NCBI GenBank assembly: GCA_003343995.1
Contig: QAKE01000027.1
Location: 1 to 18,829 of the forward strand
DNA: 18,829 nt
Source of the DNA: Bacillota bacterium
Lineage (GTDB): Bacteria; Bacillota; Clostridia; Christensenellales; Borkfalkiaceae
Reading direction: 5' to 3'
Under the pieces are notes generated by a model. The model was not told the origin of the DNA. It saw only the letters and a list, made by a program, of their open reading frames with translations, and made no database searches. Both the position numbers and the translations under genes were made by a program. Shown here piece by piece: positions 5,833 to 13,190 of the stretch (position 1 is its first letter; each line of letters begins with the position of its first letter).

Positions 5833-7276
5833 GGTTGTTTTTACCGCTCCTGATTTCTTCTATCATCCTGTTTTTCAGCTCGTAAAGCGCGTCGGACAAA
5901 TCCACTTTGAATATATGCGGACTATCCAGCCGCTTATGCTCGTCGGAAAGCGAGGCGATTTCCCGCGACGCATATTCCTTGATCTGCTTTAAGGCGGGCG
6001 TCCGATAAACCGATTTTCCGCCCTTCATCACGGGGATCAACAGTTTTCGCAAGGTATAATTGTATAACGTCGTCTGTTTCCACCGCTCCGTCGGGTGCGT
6101 GATGGTTAGGGGTTTCGTATCGTCGTATTCCCCTTCGCTTTCGAGATAAATCAAGTCGGCGCGCGCCTCGCCCGTTTCCTTGTCGTAAATTCTGTAAACG
6201 TTTTTGATTCCGGGGTTCGTGATCTTCGCAAAATTATCGGAAAGCTTGATCTTGGGGATCTCTTTTCCGTTTTCGATCATGGCGGAAAGTTTATAAACGC
6301 CGCCGAGCGCGGGCATATCCGCGCTGGTGATCAGCCGCGTTCCCACGCCCCACAGGTCGATGGCGGCGCCCTGCGCTTTCAGCGACACGATGGACTTTTC
6401 GTCCAGATCGCCCGAGGCGCAGATTTTTACGTAAGGATAGCCCGCCGCGTCCAGCATTTTACGGGCTTTTTTGCTCAAATACGCCAAATCGCCCGAATCG
6501 AGCCGTATTCCCTTCGGCTTATAGCCGAGCTTCACCACCTCGTCGAAACACTTAATCGCGTTGGGCACACCGCTTTTCAACGTGTCGTACGTATCGACGA
6601 GCAGCAGAATGTTATCGGGATACGCGAGCGCGTAATTCATGAACGCCGTATACTCGTCGGGGAAATTCATCACCCAGCTATGCGCGTGCGTTCCCGCCAC
6701 GGGTATATCGAACATTTTTCCCGCGAGCACGTTGGAAGTGGACGAACAGCCGCCGATGACCGCCGCGCGCGCACCGTAAATGCCCGCGTCCGGTCCCTGC
6801 GCGCGGCGCAGTCCGAACTCCATAACGGAATCGTTCTGCGCGGCGTAGCACACCTTCGCCGCCTTGGAGGCGATGAGCGTTTGATGATTGATGATATTTA
6901 AAAGCGCGGTTTCGATCAACTGCGCCTCGATGATCGGCGCCCTGACGGTAAAAATCGGCTCGCCGGGGAAAACGACCGTGCCCTCGGGAACGGCGTAAAC
7001 ATCGCCGGTAAAGCGGAAATTTCTGAGATATTCGATGAAAGGCTCGTCGAACAAACGCAAGCTTTCAAGATAGTCGAGCTCCTCCTTTCCGAAAGAAAGA
7101 TTGCAGATATAATCCATCGCCTGTTCCAGCCCGACCGCCAAAGAGTAGGTGATCATGCCGTTCTGACGGAAAAATATATCGAAAACGGCGACTTCCTTTT
7201 CCCTGCCCTGCTTTAAATATCCGTTCATCATCGTCAGCTGATAAAGGTCGGTCAAAAGCGTTAAATTTCTCTCCAT
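5819..7276 (-). CDS. pncB: Nicotinate phosphoribosyltransferase
   Basis: The first enzyme of the Preiss-Handler route: nicotinate + PRPP + ATP gives nicotinate mononucleotide, feeding NAD synthesis. The 485 residues match bacterial long-form enzymes. Visible signatures include the N-terminal LLTDLYQLTM, EFGLRRAQGPD (about 153-163), GTHAHSW with the phospho-accepting His199, RLDSGDL (about 258-264) and GVGTRLITS (about 315-323). AAGGAG sits 8 bases before the ATG, and a long hairpin (7293-7324) sits immediately before that site. The gene heads an overlapping run with the DivIVA-like gene, lspA and rluD. It may be co-transcribed from the promoter at 7868-7896, since I found no convincing promoter of its own. 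Confidence 0.95.
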   Translation of the reverse strand: MERNLTLLTDLYQLTMMNGYLKQGREKEVAVFDIFFRQNGMITYSLAVGLEQAMDYICNLSFGKEELDYLESLRLFDEPFIEYLRNFRFTGDVYAVPEGTVVFPGEPIFTVRAPIIEAQLIETALLNIINHQTLIASKAAKVCYAAQNDSVMEFGLRRAQGPDAGIYGARAAVIGGCSSTSNVLAGKMFDIPVAGTHAHSWVMNFPDEYTAFMNYALAYPDNILLLVDTYDTLKSGVPNAIKCFDEVVKLGYKPKGIRLDSGDLAYLSKKARKMLDAAGYPYVKICASGDLDEKSIVSLKAQGAAIDLWGVGTRLITSADMPALGGVYKLSAMIENGKEIPKIKLSDNFAKITNPGIKNVYRIYDKETGEARADLIYLESEGEYDDTKPLTITHPTERWKQTTLYNYTLRKLLIPVMKGGKSVYRTPALKQIKEYASREIASLSDEHKRLDSPHIFKVDLSDALYELKNRMIEEIRSGKNNREER

Positions 7277-7292
7277 AGCGTTGCTCCTTAAA

Positions 7293-7324
7293 GGGAAACG
7301 GCAACATGAAAGCTGCCGTTTCCC
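7293..7324 (-). promoter_or_regulatory. Strong hairpin just upstream of the pncB ribosome binding site
   Basis: Eleven-base perfect arms, GGGAAACGGCA (7293-7303) and TGCCGTTTCCC (7314-7324), enclose a 10-base loop. On the minus strand only three T's follow before AAGGAG, so it is at best a weak terminator. Its position directly before the pncB ribosome binding site suggests an RNA element affecting translation, read-through or stability, or a DNA operator for an NAD-related repressor. I cannot match it to a known site. Confidence 0.5.
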
Positions 7325-7355
7325 GTGATCTTTTTATATCTTTTTATTTTATACG

Positions 7356-7844
7356 TTATTTATCTTCGTCTTTAAAAGATTTGATTTCGGGCGGAACGTA
7401 GCTTTCTTCTTCCGCCTTTTCCTTTTCTTCCCGTTCGGCTTTCCGCTGCTCGTAATTCTTATACTCCGGATATTTGTTGAGTGCGATCGCCTCGGTTTTG
7501 CTGCCCGCGCGCAAAAAGCTGACGGTTAAAAAGAGTATCAGCGTAACCGCGGCGATGATGACGATGAGCCACCACGCGAGATGCGCAAAATCGGCAAGCG
7601 CGTAAGAAAGCGCGTACACGATCAAAAACGACGCCAAAAAGAGCCGGAACGGGCTTTTTTCCAAAATGCCCTGCACCGTCAGCAAAATGCCGAGCCCCGC
7701 CGTGAGCGCGAAAAAGAACATGAACACGGGGTGCGAGCAGATGACGAACACCTCCTGCGCCTCCAAAATGGCGAGCACGAGCGCCAAGATACTGATCAAC
7801 GCGGCGATGACCGCGTATGCCGCTTGTTTTTTAGTGATTTTCAT
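7356..7844 (-). CDS. Four-helix membrane protein with charged C-terminal tail, function unknown
   Basis: A 162-residue protein with hydrophobic segments at about 9-28, 41-59, 67-84 and 91-111, then a soluble tail from about 113 to the end rich in Lys and Glu (KAEREEKEKAEEE). No enzyme motif is visible and I do not recognise the family. GGGAGGG lies 7 bases before the ATG and a strong promoter sits at 7868-7896. The stop is 79 bases from pncB with no convincing terminator between, so it may be the first gene of the pncB-lspA-rluD transcript. Confidence 0.75.
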   Translation of the reverse strand: MKITKKQAAYAVIAALISILALVLAILEAQEVFVICSHPVFMFFFALTAGLGILLTVQGILEKSPFRLFLASFLIVYALSYALADFAHLAWWLIVIIAAVTLILFLTVSFLRAGSKTEAIALNKYPEYKNYEQRKAEREEKEKAEEESYVPPEIKSFKDEDK

Positions 7845-7867
7845 AAAGATCCCTCCCTATATTTTAG

Positions 7868-7896
7868 ATTATATCACTTTTTATTTTGTTTGTAAA
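7868..7896 (-). promoter_or_regulatory. Promoter of the four-helix membrane protein gene and perhaps pncB onward
   Basis: On the minus strand TTTACA (7891-7896), a 17-bp spacer ending in TGA, and TATAAT (7868-7873) form a near-consensus extended -10 promoter. It starts transcription just before the ribosome binding site of the gene at 7844. Confidence 0.75.
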
Positions 7897-7917
7897 GTTG
7901 GCGAGGAAAATTTTTCC

Positions 7918-9276
7918 TTACGCCGCTGCGGTAAACTCGATGGTAAATTGCGTGCCCACGCCGAGTTCGCTTTCCACGCTCAAATTCCAGCCGGAACGGG
8001 CGCAGATCTTCTTGACCGTGGCGAGCCCCAACCCGAAACCGCCGTGTTTTCCGCCGTGCGATTTATCCACCGTGAAAAACCTGTCGAAGATTTTCTCTTT
8101 ATTTTCCGCCGCGACGCCGATACCCGTATCCTTTACTTTGAGCACGGGCGTTTTCCCGCCCGCGACGACGAGATTTATCGCGCCGTTTTCCTTATTGTAT
8201 TTTATGGCGTTCCGCACGAGATTGCCCACGATTTCCACAATTCTTTCGTGACGGCTGAAAACGGAAACGTCCTTTTCGATGTCCGCGGTAAGGGTAATCC
8301 CCCGTTTTTCCATATCGGGTTTTAATATTTCCGCCGTTTCTTCCGCGATCTTGCTTAAATTCACTTCGTAAGAAGGCAGATCGTCGTTATCGAGCTGATT
8401 GTAATTGATGACGCACTCCACCAGATTCGACAGTCTGTCGCTCTGCCGGATGATGATGTCGAGCGCCTTTTTCCGCTGTTCCTCGGGCAGGGGCGTCGTC
8501 AGAAGTTCGGCAAAGCCCTTGATCGAGGTGAGCGGCGTGTTCATTTCGTGCGTTATGTTGGAGACAAATTCGTTTTTGGAGGCGGTCGCCTTGACGACCT
8601 GCTCCTTTTCCGCTTCGATTTCCTCCACCTTTTCCGCAAGCGTGTCCTTCATGCGGTTGACCGCCTCGGCTATCGGCTGAAGTTCCGCGTACTTCGTATC
8701 GATTTTTTCATCCGTCGCGGCTTTTTTCACCAGCTCCTGCACGGGTTTTAAAACGAACGACGTGCTGATGTAAGCGCACACGCCGCAAAGAAGCGATTCG
8801 AGCACGATCAGCCAAAGCAGCGTAGGCAGCATTTTCAGCAAAAGCCCCCAAGAGGAAATCGCCTCCACCGAAATGCGCAGATAAATGCCCCCCGCCTTTT
8901 TACAATAATAAATGGAAGAAGAGCCGGCGCTTTCGCTCGCTCGGACGGAAAACCCTTCCCCCGACCGCCGCGCTTCGATAAACTCCGCCCTGTCCGCATG
9001 ATCCGCTCCCGCCAAATCGGGAAGCGCGCTGTCGGAAAGCACGACGCCCTCCTCCGAAATAAACGTAACGCGCGCTCCGCCGAGTTCTTCGCTCAGCGCA
9101 CGCGCCGTTTCCCCGTCGGAACCGTCCGCTTCGTCGTACAGCTTCGCGTAAATCTTCAACGACTGACGAATGCTTTCGATTTCGTAATCGTTATACACGT
9201 CCACGGAAAACATCGCGTACACCACAAGACCGAGCACGGAAATCAGCACGGTGAACAGTAAAATCCGCGCGCGCAT
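7918..9276 (-). CDS. Sensor histidine kinase, PhoR-like
   Basis: A membrane sensor kinase of 452 residues. TM1 is at about 4-23, an extracytoplasmic sensor region at about 24-145, TM2 at about 149-174, and then a HAMP-like linker and coiled coil (about 176-235). The H-box THEMNTPLTSIKGF has His243; the N-box is GNLVRNAIKYN; then come the G1 box KDTGIGV, F-box IFDRFF and G2 box GFGLGLATVKKI. All ATP-binding motifs are intact, so it should be active. Its ATG directly follows the stop of the response regulator. The operon starts with a Na/Pi cotransporter, so phosphate sensing is the likely role, by inference. I do not assign the symbol phoR because the stimulus is not shown by the sequence. Confidence 0.9.
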   Translation of the reverse strand: MRARILLFTVLISVLGLVVYAMFSVDVYNDYEIESIRQSLKIYAKLYDEADGSDGETARALSEELGGARVTFISEEGVVLSDSALPDLAGADHADRAEFIEARRSGEGFSVRASESAGSSSIYYCKKAGGIYLRISVEAISSWGLLLKMLPTLLWLIVLESLLCGVCAYISTSFVLKPVQELVKKAATDEKIDTKYAELQPIAEAVNRMKDTLAEKVEEIEAEKEQVVKATASKNEFVSNITHEMNTPLTSIKGFAELLTTPLPEEQRKKALDIIIRQSDRLSNLVECVINYNQLDNDDLPSYEVNLSKIAEETAEILKPDMEKRGITLTADIEKDVSVFSRHERIVEIVGNLVRNAIKYNKENGAINLVVAGGKTPVLKVKDTGIGVAAENKEKIFDRFFTVDKSHGGKHGGFGLGLATVKKICARSGWNLSVESELGVGTQFTIEFTAAA

Positions 9277-9942
9277 TTACCGATTATCCCCCGCGGAAAA
9301 CTTATATCCCACGCCGAATACCGTTTCGATATAATGCACGCCGAGCTTTCTCAGCCGCGCGATATGGTTATCCAGCGTTCTCGATTCCAGCTCGTCGAAC
9401 CCCCACACTTCCTGCAAAAGCTCGTCGCGGGAAAGCACTTTGTTTTCGTTTTCCATAAAATAATGTAGCAGCTTAAACTCCTTTCTGTTGAGTTCCAGCC
9501 GTTCGCCGCGCAGCGTGACCGTCATCGTTTCGGGGTTCATGGAAAGCTCCCCGCGCCGAAGAACGGCGTCCTTGTTCGATACGCGGCGGAGCGCCGCTTT
9601 CACGCGGGCGGTCAGTTCCAGAATACCGAAGGGCTTCGTGATATAATCGTCCGCGCCGAGGTTCAAACACTTCACCTTGTCGGTTTCCTTGCCCATGGCG
9701 CTGAGCATGACGCAGCTGACCTGCGGGTGCGTTTCCTTGATGTCCTTCAGCACGGAAATACCGTCGCCGTCGCCCAGCATGATGTCGAGCAGAACGACGT
9801 TCGGCACCCGCACGGACAACGCCTCGTTGAAATCCTTTACGCAACAGTAAGTTCTCAGCGGAATGCCGTTCATGTCAAAGGTGCATTTGATGAGTTCGCT
9901 GATGCTTTCGTCGTCTTCCAGCAGATAAACCAGCTTTTCCAT
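9277..9942 (-). CDS. OmpR/PhoB-family response regulator
   Basis: A two-domain DNA-binding regulator of 221 residues. The receiver domain (1-120) has the acidic pair Asp10/Asp11, phospho-acceptor Asp53 (LLDIMLGD), Ser81 and Lys103 (ITKPFG). The C-terminal winged helix (about 127-218) contains LNRKEFKLLHYF and the recognition helix region SRTLDNHIARLRKL. CGGAG precedes the ATG, and the gene begins 21 bases after the transporter stop. Partner of the adjacent kinase. Likely targets are the phased repeats upstream of its own operon (11661-11760), which is inference only. Confidence 0.92.
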   Translation of the reverse strand: MEKLVYLLEDDESISELIKCTFDMNGIPLRTYCCVKDFNEALSVRVPNVVLLDIMLGDGDGISVLKDIKETHPQVSCVMLSAMGKETDKVKCLNLGADDYITKPFGILELTARVKAALRRVSNKDAVLRRGELSMNPETMTVTLRGERLELNRKEFKLLHYFMENENKVLSRDELLQEVWGFDELESRTLDNHIARLRKLGVHYIETVFGVGYKFSAGDNR

Positions 9943-9963
9943 AATATGCTCCGAATTTTTATT

Positions 9964-11598
9964 TTATAATTCCGTATAGGTGTGCGCGATATAATTGACG
10001 TGATCGCCCACCCTTTCGAGATTGCACACGAGGTTGATAAACACGCTGCTGCTTTCCGGACGACATTCGCCGTTATTGAGCCGCGCCACGTGGTCCTTGA
10101 GCAAACTGCGGCGCATGTTGTCGATTTCGTCCTCCGTGGCGTCGATATCGCCGATCAAAGCGTATCTGCCGTCCACGACGAAACTCTTCGTCATCTCCTT
10201 TATCCCGTGCAGTTTTTCCACCATTTCGTCCAGCTTGGAGTTGACGTACGGGGAAAATTCCAAACCGTCCTTGATCACGCGGTTGGTATATTTTGTAATG
10301 TTTTCCGCAAGCTCGCTGATTCTGACGATATCGCCGACGTTATTGTGCATTGCGGAAATGAGCTTTTCTTCGTTCATGCCGATATTTTGCGAAGAAACCT
10401 TGATTAAAAAGTCGGTCATGCGTTTTGCGAAATTCGCGATTTCCGCGTTGTTTTTCACGACGGAATCGGTTACGGAAACGTCTTTCGCCTTAAATCCGGC
10501 GAACGCCTCGTCCAAAGAAACGTAAGACATATCGAGCAGATGCAGCATCGCCTTTCCCGTCGCGTCCAACGCGATACCGGGGGTATTGAGCATACGTTCG
10601 TCCAAAAAGCTGTCCGCGGCGGGCGCGGTCGGTTCCTTTTTATCGCGGATGATCCATTCGGAAAGTTTTACGAAAAGCGCGGTGAACGGCAAAAACATCA
10701 GCGTGCACACCACGTTGAACGCCGTGTGGAACATGGCGATCTGCGTTTCCGCGGCGGGAAACCAGCGAGCAAACGTAACGTTCATAAAATCGGGCCAGCA
10801 GACGAAGAAAATAAAAAATATGATCGAGCCGAAGGTGTTGAACAAGAGATGTATCAGGCTCGCGCGGCGGGCGTTTTTGCTTGCGCCGATCGAGGAAATC
10901 AGCGCCGTTACGCACGAACCGATATTCGTGCCGAGAATGACGAACAGCACGCTGTTGCCGCCCCCGCCGACGATCAGTCCGCTCCCCGCGAAAACGATTA
11001 AAATAGACGTTACGACGGAACTGCTTTGCGTGAGCGCCGTGAGCGCAAAACCGATCAAAAGCAGTAAAAACGGGTTTTTAATGGTTTCAAAAAGAGCTTT
11101 TACCTCTTCGCTGTCTTTAAAAATCGCCGTGGACGAGGACATAAAATCCAGCCCTACGAAAATCAACCCCAGCCCCGCGAGCATATAACCGACGGTTTTG
11201 CGCCTGTCGTTTTTGGAAATCATGTTGATGAGCGCGCCGACAAAGGTGAGCGGCAGCGCCACGACCATGAAATCGAACTGCTGCAAGGACGCGAGCTGCG
11301 CGGTGATGGTCGTACCGATATTCGCGCCCATAATCATCGTCGTCGCCTGAAAAAGCGACATGATGCCGGCGTTGACCAAACCGACGATCATGACCGTGGT
11401 TACGCCGGAACTTTGCACGATTGCCGTGGTAACCGCGCCGATTCCCACGCCGACGAGCTTACTTTTGGAGGTTTTATTGAATAAATTCTTGATTTTGCTG
11501 TTCGCTAACTTCTCGGTGTTATCCGAAAGCGCGGTAACGCCCATCAAAAAAGCGCCCAACCCGCCGAGCAAGGACAATAAGGCGATAACGTACTCCAT
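9964..11598 (-). CDS. Na+/phosphate cotransporter with C-terminal PhoU-like domain
   Basis: A 544-residue member of the Na/Pi cotransporter (PNaS/NptA) family. The two inverted repeats each carry the hallmark Gln-Ser-Ser: QSSG at 62-65 and QSSS at 191-194. Each is followed by a G-x-NIG motif (GANIGTT about 91-97, GTNIGSC about 223-229). About nine hydrophobic segments end near residue 320. The remaining 220 residues are a helical PhoU-like domain (NNVGDIVRISELAENITKY, CNLERVGDHVNYIAH), as in many bacterial members. AAAGGAG lies 5 bases before the ATG. It heads an operon with the response regulator and kinase, so the transporter and its likely phosphate-responsive controller are made together. 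Confidence 0.92.
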   Translation of the reverse strand: MEYVIALLSLLGGLGAFLMGVTALSDNTEKLANSKIKNLFNKTSKSKLVGVGIGAVTTAIVQSSGVTTVMIVGLVNAGIMSLFQATTMIMGANIGTTITAQLASLQQFDFMVVALPLTFVGALINMISKNDRRKTVGYMLAGLGLIFVGLDFMSSSTAIFKDSEEVKALFETIKNPFLLLLIGFALTALTQSSSVVTSILIVFAGSGLIVGGGGNSVLFVILGTNIGSCVTALISSIGASKNARRASLIHLLFNTFGSIIFFIFFVCWPDFMNVTFARWFPAAETQIAMFHTAFNVVCTLMFLPFTALFVKLSEWIIRDKKEPTAPAADSFLDERMLNTPGIALDATGKAMLHLLDMSYVSLDEAFAGFKAKDVSVTDSVVKNNAEIANFAKRMTDFLIKVSSQNIGMNEEKLISAMHNNVGDIVRISELAENITKYTNRVIKDGLEFSPYVNSKLDEMVEKLHGIKEMTKSFVVDGRYALIGDIDATEDEIDNMRRSLLKDHVARLNNGECRPESSSVFINLVCNLERVGDHVNYIAHTYTEL

Positions 11599-11628
11599 AA
11601 ATCTCCTTTTGTAAAAGTGTTTGATTCA

Positions 11629-11657
11629 ATTATAATATAAATGCGGAATTTATACAA
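11629..11657 (-). promoter_or_regulatory. Promoter of the Na/Pi transporter-two-component operon
   Basis: On the minus strand TTGTAT (11652-11657) and TATAAT (11629-11634) are 17 bp apart. AAATCC abuts the -35, the same sequence that abuts the -35 of the divergent HAD promoter. Confidence 0.65.
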
Positions 11658-11660
11658 GGA

Positions 11661-11760
11661 TTTTCGCCCCGAAAACGCATAAAATCTTTCCCCCGCGAAA
11701 TCCGATGGGGTTTTCCCCCGATAAATCCTTGCAAGTTTTCCCCTTACGCATTATAATTGT
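11661..11760. repeat. Four direct repeats of TTTTCCCCC-like sequence at exact 25-bp spacing
   Basis: Units begin at 11661 (TTTTCGCCCC), 11686 (CTTTCCCCCG), 11711 (TTTTCCCCCG) and 11736 (TTTTCCCCTT). Units two and three also share AAATCC at the same offset. The array fills the space between the two divergent promoters and runs into the HAD promoter. An inverted pair also lies here: CAAGGATTT (11655-11663) and AAATCCTTG (11723-11731). It is likely an operator array; the regulator is unknown. Confidence 0.55.
11729..11757 (+). promoter_or_regulatory. Promoter of the HAD phosphatase gene
   Basis: TTGCAA (11729-11734) and TATAAT (11752-11757) are 17 bp apart. The predicted start near 11764 makes the upstream in-frame ATG at 11770 nearly leaderless, supporting the start at 11791. 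Confidence 0.7.
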
Positions 11761-11790
11761 AATAACCGAATGAAAGGAAACAAACTACGC

Positions 11791-12438
11791 ATGAAATACA
11801 AAAACATCGTTTTCGACCTCGACGGCACGCTGAGCAACTCCGAAAACAGCATCCTTTCGACGCTGAAGGACACTTTTGCGGAGATGAACGCCCCCGTTCC
11901 TCCCACCGAAACGCTGCTGAAGTTTATCGGTCCGCCCTTAAAAGATTCCTATAAAAAATATTGCGGATTCAGCGAAACGCAGGCGGAGGAAGGATTGAAA
12001 ATCTATCAAAAGCATTATGCGCGAAAAGGCAGGGATTTAAACGAACTTTACCCCGAAATCGAAGAACTTCTGCAAACGCTGTCCGCGCGCGGCGCAAAGC
12101 TTTTCGTCGCCACGAGCAAGGAAGAAGAGGCGGCAAAATACGTTTTGCGGAAACTGAGGATAGCGCAATATTTCGCCGCGGTATCCGGCGCCAATCACGA
12201 CAACAGCATTTCCACGAAAGAGGAAGTGCTCCTGCAATTGATCGAAAGGGAAAAGCCGGTAATTTTTGAAAGCGTGCTCGTGGGCGATACCGTTTTCGAC
12301 GTGGAAGGCGCCGAAAAAATCGGCATGGACTGCATCGCCGTTTCCTACGGATTTAACACCGCCGAGCAATTAAAAGCCTGCGGCGCAAAGGCGATCGCCG
12401 CTACCGTTTCGGAGCTGCAAACGATACTGCTTGCATAA
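11791..12438 (+). CDS. HAD-superfamily phosphatase, phosphoglycolate phosphatase-like
   Basis: A 215-residue subfamily IA hydrolase. Motif I is FDLDGTL (Asp9 nucleophile, Asp11). A helical cap spans about 15-85. Motif II is VATSK near 107-110 and motif IV is VGDTVFD (Asp166, Asp170). The fold is like Gph/PpaX, acting on small phosphate monoesters such as phosphoglycolate or pyrophosphate, but the substrate is not determinable here. I chose ATG 11791 over ATG 11770 (7 residues longer). The family begins right at this Met (MKYKNIVFDLDGTL), AAAGGA lies 12 bases upstream, and the upstream ATG has no ribosome binding site. It is divergent from the Na/Pi transporter operon and shares a promoter box with it, suggesting joint phosphate-related control. 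Confidence 0.88.
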   Translation: MKYKNIVFDLDGTLSNSENSILSTLKDTFAEMNAPVPPTETLLKFIGPPLKDSYKKYCGFSETQAEEGLKIYQKHYARKGRDLNELYPEIEELLQTLSARGAKLFVATSKEEEAAKYVLRKLRIAQYFAAVSGANHDNSISTKEEVLLQLIEREKPVIFESVLVGDTVFDVEGAEKIGMDCIAVSYGFNTAEQLKACGAKAIAATVSELQTILLA

Positions 12439-12452
12439 ACCGCACATAAAAA

Positions 12453-12500
12453 GCCCGCCCTTTCCGTCGCCTATACGCGCGTGAAAGGACGGGATTTTTT
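12453..12500. terminator. Bidirectional terminator between the HAD gene and the ABC permease gene
   Basis: The outer stem CCCGCCCTTTC (12454-12464) pairs with GAAAGGACGGG (12483-12493), with one mismatch, and is followed by ATTTTTT. On the minus strand the same stem is followed by CTTTTTAT. It serves the HAD gene (plus) and can end the GntR-ABC operon (minus), about 100 bases after the permease stop. Confidence 0.8.
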
Positions 12501-12590
12501 GTCAGTGAATCATTTTGAAAACGGGCACTGATTCTATGATTATTTCAAACAGAATATGTTTACATATTTTTAATAAATCACTGATTATTT

Positions 12591-13190
12591 TTAATATTCT
12601 TTCCGTTTGATGATTTTTAAAGAAAAAACGATAGATACCGCCGTTGCGACAACGCTTATCGCGCCGATGATCGCCGCAATAAGCGGCAAACTCAACGCGC
12701 TTGCCCCGATCAAAGCGCCGCTTGCCGCCACGACCAGCATAACGATAACGAGCGCCAAAACGTACATATAGCGCGAGCGCTCCACGCCGAATCGAAAAAA
12801 GAGCGGCAGCATAATATCGAGCACGACGATCGCCGCGGCAAGGTAGATCAAAGCCGCGTAATACTCCTCCGCCCCGCTTTGCAGCGCGAGGTTGACGACG
12901 GCGCAAAACGCCGCGAATACGACGAGCGTTATCGCCGCGAACAGATATTTTCCCCACACTATCTTTTTGCGCGGGATTCCGGAGCTTACGGCAAATTTTT
13001 CAAAGCCGTCGTGCTCGTCGAAGTTCATATTGGACATCGTCATGCTCACGCTGAAAAACATCATCGCGCCGTAAAAAAAGTAATTATTCTCCGTAATGAC
13101 GGCAACGGCGATAAAGATAATCACCGAAATCAAGTAATAAAACAAGTGCGTTTTCACGTTGATAAAGTCCTTTAACAGCAGTCCTTTCAT
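12591..13190 (-). CDS. ABC-2 type transporter permease
   Basis: A 199-residue membrane subunit with about six hydrophobic segments: roughly 17-32, 36-51, 82-106, 110-132, 140-160 and 166-192. It starts MKGLLLKDFINVKTH, typical of the short ABC-2 permeases found beside YtrA-type regulators. A cytoplasmic loop, NFDEHDGFEKFAVSSGIPRKKIVWGKY (in part), separates the early and later helices and probably contacts the ATPase. Its ATG overlaps the ATPase stop by 4 bases (ATGA), so the two are translationally coupled. Substrate unknown; related operons respond to cell-wall-active antibiotics, but that is not evidence for this one. About 100 bases of AT-rich sequence with short repeats of TCACTGAT or its complement follow the stop. 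Confidence 0.82.
   Translation of the reverse strand: MKGLLLKDFINVKTHLFYYLISVIIFIAVAVITENNYFFYGAMMFFSVSMTMSNMNFDEHDGFEKFAVSSGIPRKKIVWGKYLFAAITLVVFAAFCAVVNLALQSGAEEYYAALIYLAAAIVVLDIMLPLFFRFGVERSRYMYVLALVIVMLVVAASGALIGASALSLPLIAAIIGAISVVATAVSIVFSLKIIKRKEY

Noticed and set aside
7904..7918. Short palindrome (GGAAAA/TTTTCC) after the histidine kinase stop as a terminator
   Set aside because: It is too short and AT-rich, and no T-tract follows on the minus strand. Read-through into the next gene cannot be excluded.
11770..11790. Upstream ATG giving the HAD phosphatase seven more residues
   Set aside because: There is no ribosome binding site before it, and the predicted transcript start is only about six bases upstream. 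The family begins at the ATG at 11791.
12502..12957. Minus-strand open frame of 151 codons near the ABC permease
   Set aside because: It is out of frame with the permease, Arg-rich, and lacks start signals.
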